Shown here in pieces: positions 12,701-24,300 of a stretch of DNA of 64,000 bases (the first letter of the stretch is position 1; each line of letters opens with the position of its first letter). The notes below the pieces were generated by a model. That model was given only the letters and a program-made list of their open reading frames with translations. It had not been told where the DNA came from and made no database searches. The DNA comes from Helicoverpa zea (taxonomy: Eukaryota > Arthropoda > Insecta > Lepidoptera > Noctuidae): NCBI RefSeq assembly GCF_022581195.2, contig NC_061467.1:744001-808000 (forward strand). The letters run 5' to 3'. The position numbers were made by a program, and so were the translations under genes.

Positions 12701-13993
12701 CAGCGATAGTTTAATAACATATTTATTAAACGTTCCTAATTTAGATGAAAATAGGTCTGAATATTTTTTTTGTAATTCCTGCACGGAATCTTCTGACTTA
12801 ACGTAATTTACTGGAGCGCCCGTCAACTGCAAATTGAATAAAGATATGAAATCCCGCCCCAGCAGCGGTGGGCCTCCGTCCCTGACCACGTAAAGCGCTA
12901 TATTCCGTGTTTGTTCTGCATAGCTAATAGGTAAATTTAACGTACCTAAACATATAATTTTGCCACCGTTATAGGTCATTAGTTGTTTACGAGTACTTGC
13001 TAGTGGCACATTTTTAAAATGTGTCTCGTAGAACCCCTCCGACACTACCGTGACCGCGGACCCGCTATCTACTTGGAACTCAAACGGAATGTCATTTACA
13101 AAAATCGTTTCCACCATGGGTTCGCCTCTGAAGGAACGGATATAAAATAGCTCACCGTCATCATCTCCGTCACTTTCACCCTTGTCACCGTTTCCTACCA
13201 CCACGTAGTTCACTTTCCCGCACATTTTACGTAAATGCCCTTTTACGTGACATTTCTTGCACACATAATTAGCGAATCTGCAATCTGCAGATTTGTGGTT
13301 AGAGAAACCGCACACACCACACTTTACTTTCCCTACACTAACACTTTTCTGAGCAATTTTGTAAAGCTGCTCCGTCGCCGTGGATATAGACGCCGCGGCA
13401 GCGTCAGGGGCCGCGCCAGCGGCGCCCGAGCCCGCGCCAGCGCCCGCACTTGCGGCGGCGGCGGCGCGGCCTCGGCTCAAATTCTCCGCCAACTCCACGA
13501 CCTTAGCCAGTGTAAGGTCCGCCAGGTCCTTGGTATATATTTTTTCTTTTTCGCGACCGGGCAGCATACCCATTATAAATTTGTCGCGAAGTGCCTCTTC
13601 TACATTATGAAACTTGCACTTCTCCGTGAGCCCGCGCAATCTCGCGGCCCATTGAGAATACGTTTCTCCTGCTTGTTGGACTGCTATATAAAAATTGTGC
13701 CTTTCCCCAAACCCAACGCATTTTGGGGTGAAATGCTCGTCCAGCGCAGACAGGAGGTCTTCGTACGGCACGTTTTCTATGTCCTTGGGCCGCACCAAAT
13801 CCGTAGTCAATTTATATGTGCCCTCAGTGAGTGCGCTAAGAAGGATGGCTTTTCTTTTCTTGCCCGACGCATCAGTTGTCTTGTTAATGTCGTTGGCGAC
13901 AAAATATTGTCCTATACGGCTTTTGTATGTCCGCCATGTTTGAGAATTGTGGTCGAACGTACTTAATATGCCGAATTGCACATTATTCGCCAT
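9746..13993 (-). CDS. Gag-Pol polyprotein of the mag-like retrotransposon
   Basis: A single open frame of 1415 residues. The start is the ATG at 13993 (an in-frame GTG lies two codons upstream, but ATG is preferred). Order of domains: gag/capsid to about residue 175; an alanine/glycine-rich linker (177-202); two CCHC zinc knuckles (C225-C238 and C245-C258, each CX2CX4HX4C); an aspartic protease with DSGS at about 309; reverse transcriptase with the active-site LDD near 590-592; RNase H with TVDAS near 736 and TDHKPL near 806; a cysteine cluster (866-879); an integrase with a zinc-binding HHCC region (about 972-1008) and a D,D35E triad at about D1036, D1091 and E1127; then a Ser/Pro repeat tail. 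All key residues are present and there are no stops or frameshifts, so it may be active. Antisense open frames at 9796-10131 and 13235-13966 are shadows. Confidence 0.93.
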   Translation of the reverse strand: MANNVQFGILSTFDHNSQTWRTYKSRIGQYFVANDINKTTDASGKKRKAILLSALTEGTYKLTTDLVRPKDIENVPYEDLLSALDEHFTPKCVGFGERHNFYIAVQQAGETYSQWAARLRGLTEKCKFHNVEEALRDKFIMGMLPGREKEKIYTKDLADLTLAKVVELAENLSRGRAAAAASAGAGAGSGAAGAAPDAAAASISTATEQLYKIAQKSVSVGKVKCGVCGFSNHKSADCRFANYVCKKCHVKGHLRKMCGKVNYVVVGNGDKGESDGDDDGELFYIRSFRGEPMVETIFVNDIPFEFQVDSGSAVTVVSEGFYETHFKNVPLASTRKQLMTYNGGKIICLGTLNLPISYAEQTRNIALYVVRDGGPPLLGRDFISLFNLQLTGAPVNYVKSEDSVQELQKKYSDLFSSKLGTFNKYVIKLSLKEGSKPVFCKARPVAFALRDKVNEEIDRLVDLGILEPVEYSEYASPIVPVLKRNGTVRLCADYSVSINKQLLVEQYPLPTTNELFSKIHGGEQYSKLDLSMAYNQFVLDDESKNLTCINTNRGLYRFTRLVFGLASAPSIFQRAMESVLAGLKGVVCMLDDILVTGKNRREHLENLNAVLKRLQNAGLTLQKEKCSFFQDEVSYLGYIITKNGLKKSPEKIKAMIEAPVPTNVSQLQSFLGLINYYRNFIPNTSTILSPLYDLLKKDNKWEWTSRHDSAFREIKELMTSDQILAHYDPNSQLILTVDASPSGLGAILSQIGKDGVERPISFASRTLNAAEKRYAQIQKEATAIIYGVRRFHQYLYGRFNPFILRTDHKPLLSIFGPYKGIPEMSANRLQRYALFLSSYNYKIEYVRSVDNSADYLSRSSLPRSRHECACTEQCRCCDCEVAYDRATYVCFVIDSSMPVTLDKLRDETKADDVLKRVINYILNGWPPRENDSRLKPFYLCKTQLSYENGCVMRGHKIVIPTGLYERILKELHSSHLGIVKTKAEARSRFWFPGIDQAVEKMINSCDICIQLRASPSRATVVHWSTPPSPFDRIHIDFLGPIRGCVYLVAVDAYSKWLEVYEMNAATSSTAVIRKLHELISRFGVPKTIVSDNGTAFCSQEFQLFCATNGIVHITSPVYHPPSNGQAESFVKIVKKGIKSCLLSSNSTKDTSKKLLKYLMDYRNSVHSTTGLSPAQLVFGHKLRTRLDLLKPPSSAPLSSPMSNLSKHQQCMPTKQTKELKINSFKENDIVLYKKFINNLKYTWCKGVVLKKIGKVVYLVKDISSSESYKRHVNQLLLYKGTINGGRDFKVNLPGSSPSPPPSSPSPPPSSPSPPPSSPSPSPPPSSLPPSPSVLPSPPSPTRSASSPHPLASQGRQGENRRQEVYEPREEDEMNDENGSQSSPEEDFQEAETTSVVETPPRMVLRKNPTRNKKYF
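9985..10112 (-). repeat. In-frame GGCGGCGAC minisatellite in pol 3' end
   Basis: On the + strand, GATGGCGGCGG and GACGGCGACGATGGCGGCG units repeat at about 24-bp spacing. On the coding strand they give runs of SPSPPPSS in the polyprotein tail after the integrase. Length multiples of three keep the frame open. It is probably a low-complexity linker with variable copy number. Confidence 0.7.
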
Positions 13994-14072
13994 TTTCACT
14001 CACTTTATAATTGTAAACACTTTACAACACGTGGTTTATCCTTTTTACGCGCAGATATACGCTCGTCGCCAA

Positions 14073-14181
14073 TGTTAGGTATGCGGACTGGGACGCGGCT
14101 ATAGGACACAAGTGAAACGGCCGGTGGTCGGTAGCGCACTGCTTTATTTACGGAAGCCGACGCGTGCATAGATACACAACA
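14073..14181 (-). repeat. 5' LTR of the mag-like element
   Basis: 109 bp, identical to the 3' LTR. On the element strand its inner side is followed after two bases by TGGCGACGAGCG, whose TGG start can pair with a tRNA CCA end. The 5' leader before the gag ATG is only about 80 bp. Confidence 0.92.
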
Positions 14182-14573
14182 GAAAGTACATACAAACTTA
14201 GAAAAGTTGCATTGGTACTTGCCTGACCTGCAATCGAACCCTCACCCTCATACTCGAGAGGTTGGTCCTTTACCCACTAAGCCACCACGACCGTCAAAAC
14301 GACTGTCAAAGCTGTTACCGTTCAAATGGTAGTAGGGATTAACAATTTAACCTGTCTTCTGAAACCCAGTTATCACTAACCACTATCAACATTGATTTGT
14401 AAAATAAGCGATTCTTAATTCGCATTTATACGATTCTTGGCATTTTAAATTTTCGCTTGTGGCAGCTGACCTATCTGTGAATCAAAAATCGCTTACGATC
14501 GCATTGTTAGTCCGCGCTGGACTCTCAATATTGTAGAGGTTTATGACGTGAAATGTTACCTTTTTTTGAATGA

Positions 14574-14735
14574 CTAGCTGTTTTCCAGCCGTATCACAAA
14601 TGTCCCGGTGACTTCTGTTCATACCAGGATACAATATGGCCTATGTTACTCGGGGATAGTCCTATCCAACAGTGAAAGAATTTTTCGTGAAAGTTTCGGA
14701 GCCTTTAAGAGTAACAAAAAATCTTTAACATGTTA
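14574..14735 (-). mobile_element. Helitron-like fragment
   Basis: Starts A|CTAGCTGTTTTCC, i.e. CTAG|T on the - strand, and carries the family core (GGCCTATGTTACTCGGGGAT, AACAGTGAAAGAATTTTTCG, TTTCGGAGCC). The hairpin before the CTAG is mutated compared with 15535. Confidence 0.5.
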
Positions 14736-14754
14736 TATCTTGACGCATAGATAA

Positions 14755-15423
14755 CACTGGTCAACAAATTATATATTTTTTTTTTGGTTCAAAGGTGAAA
14801 TATACAATTTCTTGTAGAATATTTGATACGTAATCGAAGTTCAGAACATAAAGTTGCACTAGCACGTAGGGATTTAGAGATATACCACTCCTAAAGTACC
14901 AAAAACGCGTTTTTTTTATGAAATTTGATGTAATTTTTTGGGGACAGCAGAATTTTCTAGGAATTTCTAACTAAAGCATCATATAGTACTACTTTCCCCA
15001 CATTAACTCCATTTTATATTTATATTTTTGCAAGTTTTATTTCCCAATATATACCATTTTATAACTAAAGTGGAGTTTTTCATACTAACAGGCCAAATAA
15101 AATGTAGGGAAGATCGAACTATCGTAGCTGTATACATATTTCATGAAAATTTAAACTCTTAGTGTTCGAAATAAAAATGAATTTCAATCGGGAAGAGTAG
15201 TACTATATAATGCTGTAGATAGAAACTAAAAAACAATTTTGCTGACCTTCAAAAAAATCGTCAAATATCGTTAAAAAACGCGTTTTTGGGTACTTTAGGA
15301 GGGGTATATCTCTAAATCCCTACGTGCTAGTGCAACTTTATGTTCTGGACTTCGATTACGTATCAAATAATCTATAAGAAGTAATATATTTCACCTTTGC
15401 ACCAAAAATGCTGTTGACCAGTG
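14755..15423. mobile_element. 669-bp foldback MITE with long arms
   Basis: Ends CACTGGTCAACA ... TGTTGACCAGTG with flanking TAA at 14752-14754 and 15424-15426. The inverted arms run for roughly 250 bp each: the segment around 14860-14915 (CACTAGCACGTAGGGATTTA) reappears reversed near 15290-15335. The middle is AT-rich. No coding frame. The TAA duplication suggests a PIF/Harbinger-type mobiliser, which is inference. Confidence 0.8.
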
Positions 15424-15534
15424 TAATTCATAACAAAAAAAAAACATTTCTAAGTTCTGAATACACTAATATATATGTGTACCAATTTAAGAAGTAGGCA
15501 CGTAATCATAATTTTATTTACATACTAGCCGTTT

Positions 15535-15721
15535 TCCCGCGGTTTCACCCGCGTCCCGTGGGAGCTACTGCCCGCACCGGAATAAAATATAGCCTATGTT
15601 ACTCGCAGATAATATAGCTTTCTAATGGTGACAGAATATTCAAAATCGGTCCAGTAGTTTTTGCGTTTATCCATTACAACCAAACAAACAAAGTTTTCCT
15701 CTTTATAATATTATTATAGTA
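15535..15721 (-). mobile_element. Helitron-like element, reverse orientation
   Basis: The left edge A|CTAG is followed by CCGTTTTCCCGCGGTTTCAC CCGCG, so on the - strand the element ends with a GC-rich inverted repeat then CTAG|T. The other edge is the typical CTTTATAATATTATTATAGT. Core sequence: TATAGCCTATGTTACTC and AAATCGGTCCAGTAGTTTTT. Confidence 0.6.
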
Positions 15722-18180
15722 TAGGTACCTACGTTCTGAAAACACTACTAAATAAATATGTACGTTAAGAAGTAAGTTCTCTGAAGCCGAAAGCTATCTT
15801 TCAAGTAAGAAACGTGACCCAATTACTTAAAACAATATTATGAGTATCAAAGTAAAATAAATCTGAACTTTTTATTTATTCACAAGATTCAAATTGTGCT
15901 CATTTTCCCTACAGTATCGAGACTCTCTCGGACTTCGAAAGAAAGTAAGACCTCGTGTAAAAAGTTTGGTTTGTTTGTAGAACTCATTATTTAAGGTTGA
16001 TATTTTAGAAGATATTTAGGTGACATTGAGATAAATAAATGAAGGGAAATAGATATAGTTTTAAAAAATATAACATGAAATATGTCTTTTGTGTAACATC
16101 ATCCTTCTGTCCTAGCGTCAATTCGTTCAATCAATCAGTTAGTTGAAGTTATCGGAACATCATCACCCTTATACACTATTATTTACTTAACTATTATGTC
16201 CAGTATCACCTTTCTCTGTAACGTAAATATGTTCAAAATAACTGAAAATATCAAAAACTTGGTCGCAACTAGGATTTTACCGTGCCTACCCCTTTGCATC
16301 TGGAAACCACTTCTAGAAATACAAATTCTTCCACGAAGTATTGCAGCTCGTTTCCAGAAAAACAAAAGAAAGCTACACTCAATGCAGTCAACATTTCCAC
16401 AAGAAAATGTTTGATTAACTCGCGCGTAACATCTCGTTGCAATTAATTTCAAAAATTCATACGGATTCTTTGTTTCTTGAAGAACCTTTCACTTAAAAAT
16501 GGCAAACAAACCGACCATAACTTAACGTCACACTTCCATTGCCGTTTTACACTTGTCTACTTTATCCTGGCTTCATTACAAACGCGCAATGGATACGGTA
16601 TATAGCGAGAGTGTAGTATAAGACACGGTTTCGTAATTGAGTTGGTTTGTCCTTACCAGGAGCGGTTCTCAACGTGACTTGGTTCCACAATAAGTGATCT
16701 TGAAAACCGACTGCTGCGGTACAGATGCACTTGAAAATTAAATTTTCTTTATAGACTGCTGGAACGGAGTTAAGTAGCCTTAAAAACAGACGGGAGGTTT
16801 ATTAACCACTTCACTGTCTACGAAGCAGACACAATAGTTAAACTATAGGTGTGTATCACAAATGACCCGAGTGAGAGGGAAGTTATTAAGTTTTTATTTT
16901 ATTACATTTCTTTAAGTGCCATTCTTTAGGTGGCATCCAATAACTTCATAATAGTCAAAAACAATACTAACGAAACACTAGATACCGTGTATGTATCCAT
17001 GTGTGAGGCGTCAAATACCAACAACTTCAAAAATACAAAGTTACTTGGCACAAACTATAGCTAAAGCTTGGTAAAATAGTTTCCAAGTAAAAACGACGTA
17101 ATATGAAAATAAATAATAAATATATTATACCGAAGACTTATTATTTATGTGTATAGAAAACCAAGGACGTTGTCTTCAATTAACAAAAAACTATTTTGCA
17201 CAGGCCAAGACAAAGTTTTATTAAATTTTTCTTGTAAATAAATATGTTGGGGCCATCTATTTTCAATTTCGACAGCGCTTATAGAAGTTCGCTTCAAAAT
17301 TCTGAAATCTTATTCTGTTCTTCGTTCAGAGTTACAAAATGCACAAAATGAAATGTAATCACTGAATTGTAATGTATGACGTCGAAAGCTACACTATTCT
17401 TACCTCCTAAGTGGATGTTCAGACCGTGGACTGACTCCTGGAAAAAGCATGGTCATCCAACCACAAACAATGCCTTAAGTGCACTTACAGACTTTTTTCA
17501 TAAAATACTTTTTGTAAAATGAAAGAAATTTTAAAAAAGTAAAAGGCACTCAAAGTTGAGTGTGTTTTGTTTACAAAATAATTTATTTTCTCATAAAAGG
17601 GTGTTAGGCGTTTATAACTTTAGAGGCTTTGTCGCTTAAATCCTAATGGGTTTAATGTACGTGTGTATTAAATTAGAAACGAGGTTAGCCAGGTTTTAAC
17701 TTTAAACAGCTTTATAAAAGGGTTCAATGTCTCTTCGTTGACAACAACAAAAAAATAAAAATAGAAAAGAAAATCCTTTGCCAAACTGTAGAAAATTATT
17801 ACAAAAATACTACACAACAAAACACCAGAGTTTTCGAGTACTTTTTCCGCATCACGAGCTTTTTGCGTAATTACTTTTCTTCTCATAAATACAAATATTA
17901 CAAAAATAGTTGTTGTTCTAAAATCTGACACTCAATATCAAAGTACATAATATTTCGTTTGAAAACCAGTTTAATCAATTGAATATCGGGTGTCACTCCA
18001 CGCACCGGTCAGAATAATGTGACAAACATTCACATCAACATGCATAATCAAAAATAGTCTCTATAACAAGACACCTAAACTTCACATTCGTATAACATTC
18101 AAAACTGTGGTAAGTACAATCAGAGACCTTTATCGTAATCGGTCAAATTCACTCCATTATCTGTGGACCGCCCTTTAATG
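15722..18180. other. Intergenic, upstream of the esterase gene
   Basis: AT-rich DNA without a recognisable exon, RNA gene or complete mobile element. The open frames at 16183-16452 and 17668-17931 have no domain, no splice context and biased composition, and I do not annotate them. Some of this may be regulatory DNA for the esterase, but I see no specific site. Confidence 0.45.
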
Positions 18181-18253
18181 ATACGCTCATTATAATCTGT
18201 GGTAGCTTGTTACCAACTCCTTGCCTCGACCGCATCATTAGTATCTGTTATTT

Positions 18254-18259
18254 TATAAA
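18254..18259 (+). promoter_or_regulatory. Possible TATA box of the esterase gene
   Basis: TATAAA lies 77 bp upstream of the preferred ATG at 18336. A TCAGT initiator-like motif is at 18270-18274, but it is too close to the TATA box for the usual spacing, so the two probably do not work together. Another TATAAT lies at 18191-18196. The real start site cannot be decided from sequence. Confidence 0.25.
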
Positions 18260-18335
18260 CAGTAGGTATTCAGTACCGCGCGAGCCGGCAGCGCGCGCGC
18301 ACGCATTCATGTCGCCATTTTGTCTATTCTTAAAC

Positions 18336-21300
18336 ATGGCGTTGAGGTTATTTTTGTTTTTAATCTTTGTCGGGTTCGTGGCTAGTCAGGCCCCGAATCC
18401 GACCATAAGAGTGGCCCATGGTGTTCTGCAAGGAGCTTGGAAGGTGTCCACTAAAGGCAGGTCTTACGCCAGCTTTCAAGGGATACCATATGCGCGGCCG
18501 CCGATCGGAAAGTATAGATTTAGGGTAAGTTATTAAAACTTGCTTAGGTAGTTTGTAGATGTAGCTATATTACAAATGTATTAATCTGTAATGCGTTCTT
18601 CTCACGTGTTTAAGTACTCCTCACACTTTTAGAGCATTTTCTTGAAAACATAACCATTCTTCGATAGATAAGTAAACAGTAAGTTCAAAGTTTTCGCAGC
18701 AGCGTGTACACAGTTTCGCCTTACATCGAAAACATCTTGAGGAAACCTGGACTATAAAAAGTCTGAAATCACCAACCCGCATTGAGCAAGCGTGGTGATT
18801 AATGCTCAATCCTTCTCCATGTGAGAGGAGGCCTGTGCCCAGCAGTGGGACGATAAAAAGGCTGTAACAGTAACAGTATATTCAACTTTAAAGAGTATAT
18901 TCAAAACATAAGGTAAACAACGGAATATACTGGCTTATGTTTGCCTTTATTATTTACTTAAAACAACCATTCAAAGTACGTACTACATGTTAACCTTGAA
19001 AACAAAGTTGGCGACCTAATTTAATAGTAGGCTTATTGTTTGTCCTTGAAACTTGTATTTAAACCTACTGTACTAATACTGCCTCGTTGGTCTAGCTGTC
19101 GCAAGCGCGGCTGCTGAGCACGAGGTTCGATTCCCGAGTCGGGCCGAAATCGCTTTGTGGGTTTTAGAAGACTTTCACAAAGCAGCCCGGAGCCTGGAAG
19201 CTGGTGATTGATACACCCGTGCATCGGAGAGCACGTAAATATCGGTCCTGCGCCTGATCTCTTACCGGTCGTGTCGGATTGCCGTCCCACCGGGTTATGA
19301 GAATAAGGAATGCACCTGTGTCTGCGCAAATGCTCGTGCACTATAATATGTCCTGCGTAGTTGGCTAATCTCCTTACATGAGAACAGCCGCCGTAGCCGA
19401 TAATCGGCTAGGACATCATCATCATCACTAATACTGCTACGAATCTGTGCTTAGTCTGACCGTTTTTTTGGTGCATTTGACAGTTGACAGCTGCTGTCAG
19501 CTAGCACAAAGGTATTTGCCGGTATTTTCCCTTAAAATCTGAGAGCTGTCAACTGCACAGATCATTCGGTACACCTATAAAGAAACAGCTGGCTTCAACA
19601 GCAAATTGAAAGTAGACTTAAAAGGAAAAATTCTTACCTTCAAAGAAACTGTACCAATTTGCAATTTGTAACTTCCAAAAAATGAGGTTCTCAATTTACC
19701 TTTCCGTTTTATATAGGTACACAAACATAAGTTTTCCCAAAGATTAGAGAGTACAGGTGAATTTCTGATTAAGCTTTACTTAATTAACAAACTTTTCCAA
19801 TAGCACTCCTTTAGTTTAGGAATTTTCCTAACGCTCGTAAAATTTTCGAAGTCCTTTTCAAATTAGTTTCTTACTTTAACGTCATGTTAACAAACTTGGA
19901 TACATTTTAGCACAAAGTATCTATAGGTAAGTAAGTATATCTAAATATATTCTAAACTTGCTGTTCCTAACAGTAACACCTGCGTGCCTAAGAAAGACCG
20001 ATCCCAGATAAAGAGTAACCTGCTTTCAGGCTGGGTACCAAATTGCATTTAAAGGGCTTATTACACTTTACTAAATTTAGTAGCCTAATTAGGTTTCTAA
20101 TTGATGTAGTGTAGTGAGTCAGTAGCAGTACTTTTTCTTAAACTTAGAACCCTACCTTCTTAAATGCGATTTCATTTGACTGAATTTAGTAACTGCATAA
20201 TTTAGATGACTGAATTTAGTCAAGTGTAATAAGCCCTTAAACCAACAATGCCAGTTTAGGCGGCAAACGCAACATTCGAGTTACTTGGCATTTATAATAT
20301 TAGTAAATAGAGTTACACCATATCTACTATTGTTCACAGTGTTAGAGTAGGTAATCGTGACTGGTCAATGAAGAGATGTAGGTACTGGTCTACCTATATA
20401 TTTATCTTATTTATTGTACTTACTAAATGTTATAATATTTGCAACGGAGTCTATCGATGAATAAAAGTAATACAAAATCATAATAATACGCATAATATGC
20501 AGTTACGTTGACGTAATGTTATAAAACCGGTCATGTTTTCTTTGAAAATTGCTAAGAATTCTTAATAGTTTTATAATTGTTTTTAATTATTTAATTTATT
20601 ATCAGTCATTATTGAACATCTTTCAAACACCAGAAGGTAAGTATATGTCATGAATGGAAAAAAACTGAATTCTTGTTGACAGTTAAACTAGTAAGAAATA
20701 AATAGGTATTTATCTATATAATATAGATGAAGAGTTTTTTTATTTGTTTCAACTTGCTAATTTTAGGAACTACTATTCTGATTTGAAAAAATCCTTTTCG
20801 TGTGAAATATAGGCCAATTGCGAAAGAAGCAAGGGAGAGAAAATTGGAAATAATGGGTACCAACTTGCATAACATTTGATAGTAATCCTACTTATATTCT
20901 AATAGAATTTCGAAACAAATAAACACATAGTTTAACATATTATAAGAAAGTGTCAATATTATTTTTGTATCGAGCTAGCGGCAAGGTATTTTTTGCTGCA
21001 AGAATTATCATGTGTTTATTCTGAACTGGTATTTATATTGTATTTACTAATACGCCTGCCAAGACCTTAATTATTTGTACTATCAACTAAAGTTTTAAAT
21101 CGACTGCCTGGTACCCACTCGTCTCTCCGTCGCCTAACCTTTTCCCAACTATGTTGGGGTCGGCTTCCAGTCTCACCGAATGCAGCTGACTACTTACCAG
21201 TATTTTACATGGAGCGACTGCCTACCTGATCTCCTCAACCCAGTTACTTGGAAAGACTGTTTTTTGATGATAACTCAAAAGCAAAACAAGTTGTTTATAA

Positions 21301-24300
21301 TTAGTGGTTTGACAGATATTTTTATTTGATAATAAAAGAAAGCTATGACAATATATCGTAGGTCCTGTACCTAATAAATATTGATATTGTCAGCGTGGGG
21401 GCAATAAAAACGGCATCAAATATTCTGTACTATTTTTATATTCTATTTTTAGTATTTCTAGCTAGCTATTATGTAATTTAAAGAACTTGTTATTCAAGGC
21501 TGGAGTTCCACCTCTTACGAACACTATTAAAACATACTACCACGTGTATGCTTATTTTTATAACTATTGCTAACTTGCCAGCCGAATGAAAAGTAGCGTA
21601 CAATCTTATTCAATAGACGGACTGCTTAAGTCAAGATTTTTTTCAAATTGGACCATTAATTCCTAAAATTACGGCGGTCCACCAAGTAACAGACCTTTTT
21701 AGTTAATTACTTATATAATACTAGCCGTTTTACCGCGATTTCACCCGCGTCCCGTGGGAACTACCGGAATAAAATATAGTCTATGTAACTGTTTTCAAAT
21801 CAGTCGTTCAGTCGGTAGTTTTGAAACCTTAACAAAAAAATGTTTCCGTATTTTATGTGTTAATATTAGCAGTAGATATAGATTTTCAAACATACCAACT
21901 CAAAGAATAACAATAGACACTTTAGTTTGTTTTAAAATGTAGAGTTTATTGCGCGTTGGCTGCGACCAACAATTTGTATCAATATCAGTTGCCAGCTCAG
22001 AATACAAATTGGATGCAGTATTCTCGTTAAAACTGATCAAGTATAAATTTTACGGGTTCCGTACCACATTTATTTAACTTCTACAGACGAAGCAGACACA
22101 ATTAACCATCGGTGTGTATTACATATGACTCATGGGACAGGGAAGCTATTATACAATCTTTCCAAAATGGGAGCAATGAAAGTCTTTTGGTCTTACTTTG
22201 GACTTTATCAAATCAAATCACCTTTATTTTCAGGCATCAAAGGCCCATAGATAAATACCTTAAAACTAGCATACATATGTTATACAAAATTGTTAGTAAA
22301 TAAAAACTTAAAACTATGTTAATAGCACTTCCTTATGCACTATGGCACTGTGCGGTCCTGTGGCACTTGTCCGCGGAAGCGACGGAACACCACGTCCTGT
22401 GGCCAGAAGTTTTCGTCCAACACGAGTTTATCAGTTTTTCTATCATAGTTAATACGAAACTAGAAACAAAAAACTATTCATAAATAATTTAAATTGTTGT
22501 TGTTGCCACGTCACCTTAATTAATTGACCTTTTTACAATAATGATGCACCATTTGAAAAACATAGTTCAGACTCAAGTTTTTTTTTGGTGAATTTCTTAA
22601 AATGACAGTTTCAAATCATAACAATTACACTATCATATAAAGCAAAACAATATTAATGAAGTTAACAACTACATAGAGAAATAATGTTTTTATAAACATC
22701 TTTTTCGTGAACAGAACCCTAAAATCGGTATGAAAGCTTGTCACTGAAGTGGTGTATAATTACTGAGCTTTCATAACTAACTGGTCTCCGGGGAACGAGG
22801 CACGAGCGAAGATGTCTTTAGAAAAACTTTGATTAATGTAAAGCAGCAGGAAGTTCATTATCATTGCTGAAGGTTCCACGTTTTTCTTTTTTTTACTTGT
22901 TTATTTCATTTATGGATATCCATGACCACATATATTTTTTACTAGCTGACCCGGCGAACTTCGTACCGCCTAATTATTGGAGGCACATTTAATAAGTCAC
23001 AAACACACGACACAATACTTTTTTTTTTCCTTATTTGCTCACCGTTTAGACCTACCCTGGACTACGACAAACATTTTAAAACCAAAATCAGCTGAATCAG
23101 CCCAGCCGTCCTCGAATTTTAATCAGACTAACGAACAACAATTCATTTTTATTTATATAGAAGATTAGTGACCTATCTGTTTATTTGTTACTAAATAGAA
23201 AAAGAGTTTTCACGAACCTGTTCTGCTCGTACCGTGTTAAATACAGATTATGTTACTCTGCAACTGCCTCGTTGGTCTAGTTGTCGCAAGTGTGGCTGCT
23301 GAGCACGAGGTCTCGGGTTCGATTCCCGAGTCGGGCCGAAATCGCTTTGTGGGTTTTAGAAGACTTTCACAAAGCAGCCCGAAGCCTGGAAGTTGGTGAT
23401 TGATACACCCGTGCATCGGAGAGCACGTCAATGTCGGTCCTGCGCCTGATCTCTTTCCGGTCGTGTCGGATTGCCGTCCCATCGGGCTATGAGAGTGAAG
23501 GAATAGTAAGTGCACCTGGGTCTGCGCAAATGCTTGTGTACTATAATATGTCCTGCGCAGTTGGCTAATCTCCTTACATGAGAACAGCCGCCGTAGCCGA
23601 TAATCGGCTAGGAGGACATCATTTCATCATGTTACTCAGGAAGAGTGTAGCTTTCCAATAGTGAAATAATTTTTAAATCGGTTCAGTAGTTTCGGAGCCT
23701 TTAGGGTACAAACAAACAAATTAAAAAAATGTTTTCTCTTAATTATATTAGTGTAGGCTACAGATAGAATTTTGACATTAGCTTGCCTTTAACGTGAAAT
23801 TCATATCTCTAGTAAGCAAAACAGCAAATAGACAAATTAATGGAAGGTTAGTTAGTTAAGTTCAAAGGCTATCGCTTTTACAAAGATTTTACCTAGTACA
23901 TTGTGAAGAAACTTGGAATGCTACGAAGTTTCAAAACTTTCCCTCGTAGTAGAAACACAAAATTTTACTCAGCTCAAACATTTTCGTTATTTTATTTGGA
24001 TGCATGTTTTTATTCTTCAAAATTTCTTTTTCAATTTACTTTATTATCCTATTCTGTCACTCCTTTTGTTTGACACGAGAAAAGAGGATTAAATTCTTCA
24101 TTTTAATCTTTGAATATTTTATACATACAGAAGACAGAGCTAAACTTGATGGACACCCAATTAGGTGAAAACGAAAAATTCTCAGAAATGTCTAAGTTGA
24201 AATGTACGAGCACATTGCAGACTTTTAGTCGGCCGAGAGGTTCGATTGAGATTTATAGTATTGCGCTCATAAAAATGATCAGGTATTTGACCGGTATCAG

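Larger units (their letters stand above)
9579..14181 (-). mobile_element. Intact Ty3/gypsy LTR retrotransposon, mag-like
   Basis: A complete 4603-bp element in reverse orientation: two 109-bp LTRs (9579-9687, 14073-14181) with TG...CA ends, a 5-bp target duplication GAAAG on both sides, a polypurine tract next to the 3' LTR (CTAGAGGGAGGAA on the - strand, about 9688-9700), and a primer binding site just inside the 5' LTR (TGGCGACGAGCG on the - strand, beginning two bases in). I compared the two LTRs base by base and saw no difference, so the insertion is recent. One long frame encodes gag and pol without a shift; no env. Very short LTRs together with a single gag-pol frame and two zinc knuckles fit the mag lineage, first found in Bombyx. 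Confidence 0.92.
9404..14291 (-). mobile_element. tRNA-headed SINE (type-II tail), split by the retrotransposon
   Basis: Read on the - strand, the part at 14187-14291 is a tRNA-like head with an A box (TGGCTTAGTGG) and a B box (GGTTCGATTGC, one base off consensus). It runs into a core and stops at GTATGTAC TTTC. The second part (9573 down to 9404) continues TAAGTATATCTTGGACACCA and carries the type-II tail ending in GGCTGTAACAGG. The 4.6-kb LTR element lies between with the duplication GAAAG at 9574-9578 and 14182-14186. The pol III boxes and tail are directly visible; HaSE-like naming is from memory. Confidence 0.75.

Noticed and set aside
13235..13966. 243-codon open frame on the + strand
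   Set aside because: It is antisense to the gag part of the mag-like element, has no domain, and follows from the GC-rich, alanine-coding region opposite.
18309..18335. Upstream in-frame ATG as the esterase start
   Set aside because: Weak context (T at -3) and it would place polar residues before an already good signal peptide; ATG at 18336 is preferred.
19083..19150. tRNA gene (A and B boxes present)
   Set aside because: The boxes belong to a SINE head followed by a SINE body and target duplication; no full cloverleaf.
19033..19341. 102-codon - strand frame, with a similar one at 23237-23515
   Set aside because: Both are antisense translations of the same SINE; the similarity between them is repeat-derived.
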